This document shows, in pieces, positions 33,199 to 41,971 of a stretch of DNA of 64,000 nucleotides (position 1 is the first letter of the stretch; every line of letters begins with the position of its first letter). The translations under genes were made by a program, and so were the position numbers. The stretch comes from Hominenteromicrobium sp964531265 (GTDB lineage: Bacteria > Bacillota > Clostridia > Oscillospirales > Acutalibacteraceae): the NCBI GenBank assembly GCA_964531265.1, contig CAZHDW010000010.1:1-64000 (forward strand), given 5' to 3'. The notes beneath the pieces are model-generated. The model had not been told where the DNA came from, ran no database searches, and was given only the letters and a program-made list of their open reading frames with translations.

Positions 33199-33984
33199 TT
33201 AAAAAGTGAAAACTCTGCCGTCCATATTCTCTATCGGGGCAACATCGAGTGTATAGCCGTCCTCAATCCCCGACATCTGCATTCCGCACAATGCGGTTTG
33301 AAGCGCAATATCCGGCGTGTTGTTTTCACGGCTGAGATGAGCGAGCATGAAATGCTTTGTGCCACTTTCGTACAGGGTGGGAAGAAATTCGGCACAGGCA
33401 GTATTCGAAAGATGTCCGACATCGGAAAGTATGCGGCGCTTCAGTGAATACGGATACGGCCCGGTGCGCAGCATACCGATATCATGGTTGGACTCAAGCA
33501 CGGCCATGTCGACGCCGAGAAGATGACTCTCTATCTCATGGGTAAGATACCCGATATCCGTGGCAATGGTTATCAGCCTATCGTCCGCCGTACGAATGCG
33601 GTAACCGAGGCTCTCAGCACAGTCATGCGGAGTTCTAAAGGCATCGATCCGCATATCTCCAAGCTGCAATGTGTCATCTATCACATATGCAGGGAACGAA
33701 CCGTTCAGCACACCCATTGACTCCAGTGCCGAAAGAGTTCCGGCCGAAGCAAAAACGGGTATATTATATCTGCTTGCAAAAACACGAAGCCCGCTGACAT
33801 GATCCGTGTGCTCGTGCGTTATAAGAATGCCGCTGACAGCCAACGGGTCAAACCCACAGCGCTTCAGGATATTCGTTGTCTGCTTTGCACTGCGTCCTAT
33901 ATCCACAAGTATTCCGGCTGTTTTATCGCCTATAAAGTAGCTGTTGCCCGTGCTTCCGCTGTAAAGGGCGCAAAGCTCTGCCAT
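33199..33984 (-). CDS. walJ: MBL-fold metallo-hydrolase, WalJ/YycJ type
   Basis: 261 aa metallo-beta-lactamase-fold protein. SGSTGNSYFI at the start and the metal motif THEHTDH near 56-62 are diagnostic for the WalJ/VicX group, which acts as a 5'-to-3' exonuclease and links DNA replication with cell division in other Firmicutes. Here it is next to rlmH but not to a walRK two-component system. AGAGGAG precedes the ATG; the murA terminator lies directly upstream. Confidence 0.92.
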   Translation of the reverse strand: MAELCALYSGSTGNSYFIGDKTAGILVDIGRSAKQTTNILKRCGFDPLAVSGILITHEHTDHVSGLRVFASRYNIPVFASAGTLSALESMGVLNGSFPAYVIDDTLQLGDMRIDAFRTPHDCAESLGYRIRTADDRLITIATDIGYLTHEIESHLLGVDMAVLESNHDIGMLRTGPYPYSLKRRILSDVGHLSNTACAEFLPTLYESGTKHFMLAHLSRENNTPDIALQTALCGMQMSGIEDGYTLDVAPIENMDGRVFTF

Positions 33985-34004
33985 TTGCTGATTCTCCTCT
34001 GCTT

Positions 34005-34036
34005 AAAAAATCGCCCCGACAAATATTGTCAGGGCG
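34005..34036 (-). terminator. Terminator of murA
   Basis: Stem CGCCC-x-GACA / TGTC-x-GGGCG (34012-34036, one mismatch) followed on the minus strand by six T, within ten bases of the murA stop. Confidence 0.85.
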
Positions 34037-34043
34037 AAAGAAA

Positions 34044-35330
34044 TCATCCGATTTTTGCGTTATCGTCGGAAGAAGGATCCTGGGACAGGTACATATCCGC
34101 ACCGAGACCCACAAACTTTTCTACGATATCCTCGTAGCCGCGCTGAATATGCTCTATCTCCTCTATTCTTGTCACGCCTTTGGCGGCAAGACCTGCGATT
34201 ATCATCGCGGCACCGGCTCTGAGGTCGACCGCACGCACAGATGCGCCTATCAGGTGATCCACACCCTCGATTATCGCATTTTTGCCCTCTACGGTGATCT
34301 GAGCGCCCATGCGCTTCAGTTCCTCCACATAGCGGAAACGGTTCTCCCACACACTCTCATTGAGTATGCTGGTTCCCTGCGCAAGTGAGAGCAGTGCAGC
34401 TATCTGGGGCTGCATATCAGTCGGGAAGCCCGGATGCGGCAGTGTCTTTACATTGCATCTGTAGAGCAGCCCGTCACGACGTACGCGAACCGCGTCGTCA
34501 TATTCAATTACCGTTACGCCCATTTCCATAAGCTTTGCAGTTATGGATTCAAGGTGCTTCGGTGTAACGTTCTTAAGAAGTATGTCTCCGCCCGTGGCAG
34601 CGGCAGCCACCATGAACGTACCGGCCTCTATCTGGTCGGGAATAATGGAATATGTTATGCCCTTAAGGTGTTCAACACCGCGGATTTTGATAATGCTCGT
34701 ACCGGCTCCGGTGATATTTGCACCCATGGCATTGAGGAAGTTTGCAAGGTCGACTATATGGGGCTCTCTGGCGGCATTCTCGATAACTGTCAAGCCTTTT
34801 GCTTTTACAGCTGCAAGAATTATATTCATAGTAGCGCCTACGGATGCGAAATCAAGGTAAATATGCGCACCGTGCAGAGTCTTTGCAGAGACCTCTATCA
34901 TGCCGTCATTGAGGCTGTAGCTACAGCCGAGAGCCTTAAAGCCCTTTATGTGAAGGTCAATGGGACGAACACCGAAATCGCAGCCACCGGGCAGCGGAAC
35001 AACAGCATGGGAATAACGTGCAAGCAGCGCACCGATATTATAATAGGAGCCGCGCATCTTTCTGCCAAGCTCACTCGGAACAACATTGGTATCAATTGTC
35101 GTCGGGTCTATCTCAACAGTATTTCTGTTAACCCAGCGAACCTTTGCACCCATCTCTGTCAGAATGCGGGCACTGAGTCTGACATCGGAGATATTGGGCA
35201 CATTTTCAAGGCGGCACGGTGACTCTGCAATAAGCACAGCCGGAATTATCGCGACTGCCGCATTCTTTGCACCGCTTATTGTAACCTCGCCCGTAAGACG
35301 ATTTCCACCTTTAATTATATATTTATTCAC
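34044..35330 (-). CDS. murA: UDP-N-acetylglucosamine 1-carboxyvinyltransferase
   Basis: 428 aa. First committed step of peptidoglycan synthesis: enolpyruvyl transfer from PEP to UDP-GlcNAc. The catalytic cysteine is C117 in LPGGCDFGVRPIDLH, so fosfomycin sensitivity is possible; the N-terminal ISGAKNAAVAIIPA supplies the substrate-binding Asn. The C-terminal DLRAGAAMIIAGLAA is typical. The mRNA leader is over 230 bases and contains an early terminator. Confidence 0.97.
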   Translation of the reverse strand: MNKYIIKGGNRLTGEVTISGAKNAAVAIIPAVLIAESPCRLENVPNISDVRLSARILTEMGAKVRWVNRNTVEIDPTTIDTNVVPSELGRKMRGSYYNIGALLARYSHAVVPLPGGCDFGVRPIDLHIKGFKALGCSYSLNDGMIEVSAKTLHGAHIYLDFASVGATMNIILAAVKAKGLTVIENAAREPHIVDLANFLNAMGANITGAGTSIIKIRGVEHLKGITYSIIPDQIEAGTFMVAAAATGGDILLKNVTPKHLESITAKLMEMGVTVIEYDDAVRVRRDGLLYRCNVKTLPHPGFPTDMQPQIAALLSLAQGTSILNESVWENRFRYVEELKRMGAQITVEGKNAIIEGVDHLIGASVRAVDLRAGAAMIIAGLAAKGVTRIEEIEHIQRGYEDIVEKFVGLGADMYLSQDPSSDDNAKIG

Positions 35331-35500
35331 TAACTACTTTCCTTTCCGCTATTTGCGGCAACGCACCATCTGCCAACCAGATTATCGATCAATCGAAATC
35401 GTTTACCGCAGACCTGAACCGAATTTCCAGGTCAGAACCGTATAATAACAGCAATTAAGTATCGCATAACAGCCAAAAACGCGGAACAGGCCCACCACCG

Positions 35501-35523
35501 AAAAAAACGGCGGATCCTTCCGC
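35501..35523 (-). terminator. Short terminator inside the murA leader
   Basis: Stem GCGGA/TCCGC with a four-base loop (35510-35523), followed on the minus strand by seven T. It lies about 60 bases downstream of the murA promoter and 170 bases before the murA start. The stem is only five pairs. Confidence 0.5.
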
Positions 35524-35570
35524 TTGTATTTAAAATTCTGTTAACCGTATATATAGTATTAGCCGTAGTA

Positions 35571-35599
35571 ATGATAATACACGGCGGCAAAAAAGTCAA
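35571..35599 (-). promoter_or_regulatory. Promoter of the murA leader
   Basis: Minus-strand boxes TTGACT (35594-35599) and TATCAT (35571-35576), 17-base spacer. The start point would be near 35564. The rest of this gap of about 350 bases holds the leader terminator, the plsY terminator and no convincing gene. Confidence 0.6.
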
Positions 35600-35643
35600 G
35601 TTTTTCAAAGAAATTCCATGAAACTTACAAGGCTTATGTAAAC

Positions 35644-35679
35644 AAAAAGAGTGTGTATTATGAATAATACACACTCTTT
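35644..35679 (-). terminator. Terminator of the DUF512-der-plsY operon
   Basis: Perfect fifteen-pair stem AAAGAGTGTGTATTA/TAATACACACTCTTT (35646-35660 and 35665-35679), four-base loop, then TTTTTG on the minus strand. Confidence 0.93.
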
Positions 35680-35686
35680 ATACGAA

Positions 35687-36379
35687 TCATTTCTTGCCAA
35701 AGGACATGGGCTTTTCCTCGCCCCGGATTATTCTCTTTATATTCGACTTGTGCTTGATAATGACCACAAGTCCGCAGAGGAACGCCACACAGGTCGCCAT
35801 TATCACGTGGTTGGAGCCATACAGTCCCGAGCGGTAATCCGCGAAAAACGATATGCAGAATGCCGCTATCGGATATGTGACCGCCGCAACTATAGAGGAC
35901 AGTGAAACCATTTTCTTCCAAATCAGTGTAGAAAAGAATGCTATGCAGCATATGACGAATACTCTCCAGTCGAGCATACACATCATAGCAGCCGCAGTAA
36001 CAACGCCCTTGCCGCCGCGGAATCCGAAATACAGTGGATACATATGACCGATTATGCACATAAAGCCGGAGGCATACATGCCCAAACGCGCAGCGCTCGG
36101 CTCCATACCGTGTCTGCCGACAAAATACAGCAAAATATAGTAGCCGATAATAACGCTGACAGCGCACTTGAGAAAGTCGCAGAGGAATGTCAAAAGAGAA
36201 GCCTTCTTACCGGCCACTCGCATAACATTTGTAGCTCCCGCATTTCCGCTGCCGTGGCTTCTGACATCTTCCTTGGTAAACAGTTTTGTAAGGATTATTG
36301 CAAAGCTGATGCTGCCCAGAAGATAGCCGACGATAGCTGCCAGTATGAGCGGCAGGATCAGATTAGTGATATCTCTCAT
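35687..36379 (-). CDS. plsY: Glycerol-3-phosphate acyltransferase PlsY
   Basis: 230 aa membrane enzyme using acyl-phosphate to acylate glycerol-3-phosphate, first step of phospholipid synthesis. Pattern: GYLLGSISFAII near 18, HGSGNAGATNVMRV near 42, and GHMYPLYFGFRGGKGVVTA near 112, all family signatures. It overlaps the der stop codon (ATGA), so the two are translationally coupled. The product feeds CdsA, encoded at 13 kb. Confidence 0.97.
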   Translation of the reverse strand: MRDITNLILPLILAAIVGYLLGSISFAIILTKLFTKEDVRSHGSGNAGATNVMRVAGKKASLLTFLCDFLKCAVSVIIGYYILLYFVGRHGMEPSAARLGMYASGFMCIIGHMYPLYFGFRGGKGVVTAAAMMCMLDWRVFVICCIAFFSTLIWKKMVSLSSIVAAVTYPIAAFCISFFADYRSGLYGSNHVIMATCVAFLCGLVVIIKHKSNIKRIIRGEEKPMSFGKK

Positions 36380-37710
36380 CAGTTGCCGTCCTTTTCTCCG
36401 CGCTCACGCACGATAACCCTTACAGGTGTTCCCTCAAGACCGAATATCTCGCGGATCCTGTTTTCAAGATATCTCTGATAGGAGAAGTGGAACAGCTCCT
36501 TGGAGTTTACGAAAAATACGAATGTAGGCGGCTTTGTGGAAGCCTGAGTCATATAGTATATCTTGAGACGCTTGCCCTTATCCGTCGGCGGCTGCACACG
36601 TGCCGTAGCCTGCGCCAGGATATCATTCAGTGTACCCGTTGTAATACGCATTGCGTTGCTTGAGGCCACCTGACGTATCATCTCGAAAAGGCGATCCAAA
36701 CGCTGGCCGGTCTTAGCGGAGATGAACACTATTGGAGCATAGGACATAAAGGAGAAATCCTTTTCGAGCTTTGCGCGGTACTCCTGCATTGTCTTGTCGT
36801 CCTTTTCAATGGCATCCCATTTATTGACGGCAATGATGCAGCCCTTGCCGGCCTCATGTGCGATACCGGCAACCTTGGAATCCTGCTCTGTAAAGCCCAC
36901 TGTGGCATCTATCAGAATAACGCAGACATCCGCACGGTCAACGGCCATTTCCGCACGCAGATTGCTGAAATGCTCGATAGCATCCTCAACCTTGCTCTTG
37001 CGGCGCAGTCCTGCCGTATCTATAAAGGTGAATGTACCGTGAACGTTCTCTATGGTAGTATCCACAGCATCACGTGTTGTGCCTGCAATGTCGGAAACTA
37101 TGCAACGGTTCTCACCCGAAACACGGTTGACCAGGGAGGATTTACCGACATTCGGCTTGCCGATAACGGCAACCTTGATGATATCGCTCTCTTCCTCTTC
37201 CTCAGTCTCCTCCGGGAAATACTCCATAACCGCATCCAGCAGGTCGCCGGTGCCATGTCCGTGGACGGAGGATACCTGCACGGGATCGCCCAGTCCGAGA
37301 TTGTAGAACTCATAGAAATCCGCCGGGGGATCGCCCACCATGTCACATTTGTTGACACATACTACCACCGGAACATTGCTGCGCTGAAGCATCTGCGCAA
37401 TGTTGAGATCCGTTGCTACCATGCCCGTACGCACATCCGTAACAAAGATTATTACATCAGCAGAGTCTATTGCTATCTGTGCCTGCTCACGCATCTGTGA
37501 CAGGATGATATCCTTGGATTCCGGCTCAATGCCGCCGGTATCAACAAGCGAAAATTTTCTGTTTTTCCACTCGCACTCTCCGAAAATTCGGTCACGGGTA
37601 ACACCCGGAACATCCTCGACAATGGAAAGGCGCTGGCCGATCAGCTTGTTAAAAAGAGTGGACTTGCCGACATTAGGTCTGCCGACTATTGCCACGATCG
37701 GTCTTGACAT
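36379..37710 (-). CDS. der: Ribosome-assembly GTPase Der (EngA)
   Basis: 443 aa with two tandem G domains (each with GRPNVGKS or GKPNVGKS, DTGG/DTAG and NKCD/NKWD) and a KH-like C-terminal domain. Needed for 50S subunit maturation. The start at MSRPIVAIVGRP has AAAGGAGG seven bases upstream; the frame remains open upstream within the DUF512 gene end. It lies 13 bases after DUF512, an order conserved in Clostridia. Confidence 0.97.
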   Translation of the reverse strand: MSRPIVAIVGRPNVGKSTLFNKLIGQRLSIVEDVPGVTRDRIFGECEWKNRKFSLVDTGGIEPESKDIILSQMREQAQIAIDSADVIIFVTDVRTGMVATDLNIAQMLQRSNVPVVVCVNKCDMVGDPPADFYEFYNLGLGDPVQVSSVHGHGTGDLLDAVMEYFPEETEEEEESDIIKVAVIGKPNVGKSSLVNRVSGENRCIVSDIAGTTRDAVDTTIENVHGTFTFIDTAGLRRKSKVEDAIEHFSNLRAEMAVDRADVCVILIDATVGFTEQDSKVAGIAHEAGKGCIIAVNKWDAIEKDDKTMQEYRAKLEKDFSFMSYAPIVFISAKTGQRLDRLFEMIRQVASSNAMRITTGTLNDILAQATARVQPPTDKGKRLKIYYMTQASTKPPTFVFFVNSKELFHFSYQRYLENRIREIFGLEGTPVRVIVRERGEKDGN

Positions 37711-37723
37711 TCCTTTTCCTCCT

Positions 37724-39049
37724 TTACTCTTTGTCAGACGGCGACAAGCCGAGCATATCGCAAAGCTGTCCTGCCGCATCCTTCTTCATTCTTCTTATCG
37801 GCACACCGAGCTTTTCGCTCATTTCGCCGACTGTCATATCATCTAAGAAAATATCCTCATCCGCCATGAGCATGGCTGTGGGAATGAGAACCTCATCACC
37901 GAGGCTTTCCTCCTGAGAAAGCCTGCGAAGAACATCCTGTCCCGTAAGCAGACCGGTAACATCGACCGTGCCACCGAAAAACTCATTTTTAACCGGAACA
38001 AGGTTCACTTCAACTCCGGGGAATTTTTCCCTGAGTGCATCAAAGACTCTATCAAGGAATTCAAACGCCGCCATACCCGTGGGGCTGGTGATGCGTCTGT
38101 GTATATCCGAGCTCTCGATATCCTCAAGGGCCCACATGAACTCCTCTTCAAAGTCTCTCAGCATTCCGACACCGTTTTCTATCTGTGGGAAATCCTCGTA
38201 GAATTCATACGGCGGAAGCTCTTTTTTTGCTATCAGATAGAACTCATCACTCGGGAATACGGTTCTTGAGCCGCGTGCCTCGAGGAATTTATCGCCCCAG
38301 CGCTCCAATATCTCTATAGCGGCACTTGCCGTTTCGCTTGTAAACGGCTGCAACGGATAAAGTCCTTCCCTGTAGCGTGTAAGGCCGACGGGAACACATG
38401 CAACGCTTTGCAGGCATTCTCCGAGCGAGAACAGCTCTGACAACGTGTATTCAAGCTCCTTGCCGTCGTTCAGACCGGGGCAAAGAACTATCTGGCAATT
38501 GAGCATAATATTATTCTCTGCCAGACGGCGCAGATGCCTGAGGGCATCACCAGCAAAACGATTGTGCATCATTTCGCAGCGCAGCGTGGGATTCATCGTA
38601 TGCACCGAAATATTGATCGGGCTGATATGCATCTGGATGATGCGGTCTATCTCCCTGTCGTTGACATTTGTAAGGGTTATATAGTTACCGAACAAAAAGG
38701 AGAGTCGTGCATCATCATCCTTGAAATACAATGTTTCACGCATTCCCTTCGGAAGCTGATCTATAAAGCAGAACACGCATTTATTATAGCACGAACGCTG
38801 CTTATCCATAAGGTAGGTCTCAAATTCGAGGCCCAGCGAGCCATATTGCGACTTCAAAATATGCTCTTCGATTTCAGTGCCGTCCGGCTTTCTAAAGACC
38901 ACCGTTACATGTGTGTTGGTCTCAAAAAAGCGAAAGTCAAGGACGTCGGTGATATCATGTCCGTTTATCGAGACGAGTGTATCGCCCTTTTCCATTCCGG
39001 CACGCTGAGCAAGACTGCCCTGCTGTACGCCGAATATCTCAACTGACAT
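37724..39049 (-). CDS. DUF512 radical-SAM-like protein with PDZ domain
   Basis: 441 aa. N-terminal PDZ-like domain (SLAQRAGMEKGDTLVSINGH, 1-60), then a radical SAM motif CX3CX2C in CYNKCVFC near 88-95, then the DUF512 domain with DEVLIPTAMLM near the C-terminus. It is conserved next to der in Clostridia; the reaction is unknown. Start at MSVEIFGV chosen because AAGGAGG lies upstream of it; a GTG nine codons earlier would contain that site inside the gene. Confidence 0.92.
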   Translation of the reverse strand: MSVEIFGVQQGSLAQRAGMEKGDTLVSINGHDITDVLDFRFFETNTHVTVVFRKPDGTEIEEHILKSQYGSLGLEFETYLMDKQRSCYNKCVFCFIDQLPKGMRETLYFKDDDARLSFLFGNYITLTNVNDREIDRIIQMHISPINISVHTMNPTLRCEMMHNRFAGDALRHLRRLAENNIMLNCQIVLCPGLNDGKELEYTLSELFSLGECLQSVACVPVGLTRYREGLYPLQPFTSETASAAIEILERWGDKFLEARGSRTVFPSDEFYLIAKKELPPYEFYEDFPQIENGVGMLRDFEEEFMWALEDIESSDIHRRITSPTGMAAFEFLDRVFDALREKFPGVEVNLVPVKNEFFGGTVDVTGLLTGQDVLRRLSQEESLGDEVLIPTAMLMADEDIFLDDMTVGEMSEKLGVPIRRMKKDAAGQLCDMLGLSPSDKE

Positions 39050-39090
39050 ATTTTGTTCTGCCTCCTTTCTGTCCACAAATTTGTTAATAA

Positions 39091-39129
39091 TAAAACAATA
39101 GAGAAGGAGCTGAATATGCCCCTTCTCTA
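39091..39129 (-). terminator. Terminator of yceD-rpmF
   Basis: Twelve-pair stem on the minus strand (39099-39110 with 39118-39129, one G-U pair), followed by TTGTTTTATT. It lies about 30 bases after the rpmF stop. Confidence 0.8.
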
Positions 39130-39157
39130 CATTTGCGCAAATACTGTCGGAAGACGA

Positions 39158-39337
39158 TTAAGCCTTCTTAACAACTTCTCTGCCATTGTAGTAACCGCAG
39201 TTACCGCAAACCCTGTGAGGTGTCTTATACTCTCCGCACTGCGGGCATTTCATAAGGGCAGGAGCGTCAAGCTTCCAAACGTTGGAACGTCTCTTATTCT
39301 GTCTTGCACTGGACACTTTTCTCTTGGGTACCGCCAT
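39158..39337 (-). CDS. rpmF: 50S ribosomal protein L32
   Basis: 59 aa, the normal length. Starts MAVPKRKVSSARQNKRRS and carries a zinc-binding pair of knuckles CPQCGEYK and CGNCG. This is the zinc-containing (C+) form. GGAGGTG stands six bases before the ATG. It follows yceD by 44 bases, the usual yceD-rpmF pair. Confidence 0.97.
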   Translation of the reverse strand: MAVPKRKVSSARQNKRRSNVWKLDAPALMKCPQCGEYKTPHRVCGNCGYYNGREVVKKA

Positions 39338-39381
39338 CGTCAGCACCTCCTTATAGTAAAGTAAAACTTGATGATCTGGAA

Positions 39382-39879
39382 TCAATTCAGCAGCTGTCGC
39401 AGAGCCTCCAGACGAGGATCTGTATGCTGCTTTTCGCAGGCACACTCGCCTTCGTTGAGGTTTTTACCGCAGGTGGGACAAAGCCCCTTGCAATCCTCAC
39501 TGCAGACGTACTTCGGCGGGGTAAGAAGAATAACGTCGGAATAAACGAGCTCATCAAGATCGAGTGTTTCACCCTCGACCACGATATAATCGTCAAAATC
39601 CTCTTCATCATTCAGCTTATTCACCAACACGTGAGAAATGCTGTGAGATAGCTCTTTTCTGGTTTCCGCCAGACATCTGTTGCACGGTCTTGAAAACGTA
39701 TACGAAACTTCAACATTCAGCTCAGCGCTGGATGCAAAAGCCTTGATATCGCCCACGACATGCACCGGGGAGACAAACGGCTTAACGCCATCTATTTCCA
39801 CATCGGAGAGATCGATAGAATAATCTATCTTCTGCTCAATATTCTCGCCAGAGAAATATTTTTTCAAATCGATAAGCAT
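39382..39879 (-). CDS. yceD: YceD-family (DUF177) protein
   Basis: 165 aa. Core motif FSRPCNRCLAET near 77 and the C-terminal CSEDCKGLCPTCGKNLNEGEC, four-Cys metal-binding tail typical of Gram-positive YceD. It is linked to 23S rRNA processing and is almost always upstream of rpmF. Start at MLIDLKKYF with AGGA six bases upstream. Confidence 0.94.
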   Translation of the reverse strand: MLIDLKKYFSGENIEQKIDYSIDLSDVEIDGVKPFVSPVHVVGDIKAFASSAELNVEVSYTFSRPCNRCLAETRKELSHSISHVLVNKLNDEEDFDDYIVVEGETLDLDELVYSDVILLTPPKYVCSEDCKGLCPTCGKNLNEGECACEKQHTDPRLEALRQLLN

Positions 39880-39904
39880 AGTTATCCTCATACCGTACTG
39901 ATAT

Positions 39905-39933
39905 ATTATAAAGACCAGACGGATTTTTGTCAA
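39905..39933 (-). promoter_or_regulatory. Promoter of yceD-rpmF
   Basis: Perfect sigma-A consensus on the minus strand: TTGACA (39928-39933), 17-base spacer, TATAAT (39905-39910). Only about 20 bases of leader precede the yceD ATG. Confidence 0.93.
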
Positions 39934-39967
39934 GAAAAATTTGAAAATTCCGGGATAAATCCTACCG

Positions 39968-40011
39968 AAAAAAGGCGTTCGGCGGTTTTTATCCGCCGAA
40001 GCGCCGTTTTT
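39968..40011 (-). terminator. Terminator of the pgi operon
   Basis: Twelve-pair stem with one bulge (39974-39985 paired with 39993-40005) flanked by A6 on the left and T5 on the right, so it may act in both directions. It serves the minus-strand P-loop gene and lies just upstream of the yceD promoter. Confidence 0.8.
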
Positions 40012-40059
40012 GCTTCGAAACCGGCAATTTTTATGCCGATGAACAACAAGCAGGTAGAA

Positions 40060-40473
40060 TTACTTGCTTACAAACTCCATAACGGATTCCGGAAGCTCGC
40101 TTGCATCTGCGGAAACCAGCAGATAGATGTTAGCATCGGAAGCATCGCTGAGAGCCTTGAGCTGCTTTGCGATCGGCTCGATCTCCTCAACACCGTTGCC
40201 GGTGATCTTAAGAGTGGAGTCAACAAAGACATCTGTTACATCATAGTTTGCTGCGCAAATGCCGCTGATGAAGCCGACAAGTGCATCCTTGCCCTCAATG
40301 CCATAAGCATCGGAATCGACAAGACGTGCCTTATGTGAGATATCATATGTAAGCTTAAGACCCTTTTCAATAACAACAACGTTGCCGTTGGAGCTTTCTA
40401 CTGCTGCGTTAGCAAGTTCGATAAGCTTCTTTGTTTTGCCGGAACCTTTTTTGCCAATTAAGAGAGTGATCAT
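40060..40473 (-). CDS. Small P-loop protein of unknown function
   Basis: 137 aa. Walker A motif GKKGSGKTKK at 7-16 and a hydrophobic strand ending in Asp (DVFVDS, near 80) that could be Walker B. Similar small proteins in Clostridia are sometimes named PilT-like, without proof. No other nucleotide-hydrolase motif is visible. AGGAGG precedes the ATG, and the gene follows pgi by 51 bases, so it is likely co-transcribed with it. Confidence 0.75.
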   Translation of the reverse strand: MITLLIGKKGSGKTKKLIELANAAVESSNGNVVVIEKGLKLTYDISHKARLVDSDAYGIEGKDALVGFISGICAANYDVTDVFVDSTLKITGNGVEEIEPIAKQLKALSDASDANIYLLVSADASELPESVMEFVSK

Positions 40474-40524
40474 AATGAAGTCCTCCTGTTTATTTTATTC
40501 CGCATAAACGGATTTACGCCTGTA

Positions 40525-41865
40525 TCAGTTGGAAAGTCTTGCTTCCAGCTCTGCCTTTGCATCCTCATAGCCGGGCTTGCCGAGAAGGGCGAACATGTTC
40601 TTCTTGTAGCTTTCAACACCGGGCTGATCGAACGGGTTTACTCCGAGCATATAGCCGGAGATAGCGCATGCCTTCTCAAAGAAGTAGATGATCTGGCCGA
40701 GTGTATCCTCTGTGAAGTCCGGTGCTGTGATGACCAGGTTCGGGATATTACCATCGGTATGAGCAAGAACTGTGCCCTGGAAAGCCTTCTTGTTGATGTA
40801 ATCCATGCTTCTGCCCTCAAGGAAGTTGAGGCCGTCAACATTTGCCGGATCATTGCCGATGATGATTTCATACTTCGGCTTCTCAAACTGCATAACTGTC
40901 TCAAAGAGACGACGGCGGCCATCCTGAATGTACTGGCCGAGGGAATGCAGGTCTGTGGAGAAGGTAACGGATGTCGGGAACAGACCCTTGCCGTCCTTGC
41001 CCTCGCTCTCGCCGTAAAGCTGCTTCCACCACTCGCTCATCATGTTGAAGCACGGCTCGTAGCTTACGATGACCTCGCTTGTTCTGCCCTTATTGTAAAG
41101 GATGTTTCGAACTGCTGCATACTTGTAGCAATCGTTCTCTTCGATATTCGGATTGTTGTAGAGCTCCTGTGCCTTTCTTGCGCCAGCCATAAGAGCGTCG
41201 ATGTCGCAGCCTGCAACTGCTATCGGGAGCAGGCCAACTGCTGTAAGCACGGAGAAGCGGCCGCCAACGTCATCCGGAACTACGAATGTCTCATAGCCCT
41301 CTTCGTCTGCAAGGTGCTTCAGAGTACCCTTTGCTCTGTCGGTTGTGCAGAAGATGCGCTTTCTTGCCTCTTCCTTGCCGTACTTCTTCTCGAGAATCTC
41401 ACGGAATACGCGGAAAGCGATAGCCGGCTCTGTGGTTGTACCAGACTTGGAGATCATGTTGATGGAAACGTCCCTGCCCTCACAGATGGAGACGAGCTCT
41501 GCCAATGCGGAGGAGGAAATGCTGTTTCCTGCAAAGTATATATCGGGTGTATCCTTCTTAAGTGCGTTGTAATTCTCACTCTTGAGGAACTCGATAGCTG
41601 CACGTGCTCCGAGGTAGGAGCCGCCGATACCGATAACGATGAAAACATCGGTATTCTTCTTGATGCGCTCAGCCGCAGCCTTTATACGTGCAAACTCTTC
41701 TTTATCATAATCAGTGGGCAGTGTGACCCAGCCAAGGAAGTCATTGCCCTGGCCCTGACGGGACTCGAGAAGATCATGTGCGCACTTAACGAGCGGCTGC
41801 ATCATGCCATACTCATGCTCACGAATCGAATCCTTCAGATAACCGCAATCTAATTTTAATGCCAT
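40525..41865 (-). CDS. pgi: Glucose-6-phosphate isomerase
   Basis: 446 aa, length typical of Gram-positive PGI. Interconverts glucose-6-P and fructose-6-P. Family motifs: VIGIGGSYLGARAAIEFL near 80, NMISKSGTTTEPAIAFR near 145 (phosphate site) and the C-terminal INPFDQPGVE-like GVNPFDQPGVESYKKN with the active-site Lys. GGAGG precedes the ATG. It carries its own promoter. Confidence 0.98.
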   Translation of the reverse strand: MALKLDCGYLKDSIREHEYGMMQPLVKCAHDLLESRQGQGNDFLGWVTLPTDYDKEEFARIKAAAERIKKNTDVFIVIGIGGSYLGARAAIEFLKSENYNALKKDTPDIYFAGNSISSSALAELVSICEGRDVSINMISKSGTTTEPAIAFRVFREILEKKYGKEEARKRIFCTTDRAKGTLKHLADEEGYETFVVPDDVGGRFSVLTAVGLLPIAVAGCDIDALMAGARKAQELYNNPNIEENDCYKYAAVRNILYNKGRTSEVIVSYEPCFNMMSEWWKQLYGESEGKDGKGLFPTSVTFSTDLHSLGQYIQDGRRRLFETVMQFEKPKYEIIIGNDPANVDGLNFLEGRSMDYINKKAFQGTVLAHTDGNIPNLVITAPDFTEDTLGQIIYFFEKACAISGYMLGVNPFDQPGVESYKKNMFALLGKPGYEDAKAELEARLSN

Positions 41866-41927
41866 ATCTTTAATATCCTCCTGCTTTTGGAATCCTACAA
41901 AGTAAGCTCATTACTTGTGTTGTTCTT

Positions 41928-41956
41928 ATTCTACAATATCTTGATGAATATTTCAA
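41928..41956 (-). promoter_or_regulatory. Promoter of pgi
   Basis: Minus-strand boxes TTGAAA (41951-41956) and TAGAAT (41928-41933), 17-base spacer, 63 bases before the ATG. Confidence 0.6.
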
Positions 41957-41971
41957 GACTTGAATGCCATT

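Noticed and set aside
35432..35674. 80-codon open frame on the minus strand upstream of murA
   Set aside because: It runs through the plsY terminator, the murA promoter and the leader terminator, has no ribosome site and no family pattern.
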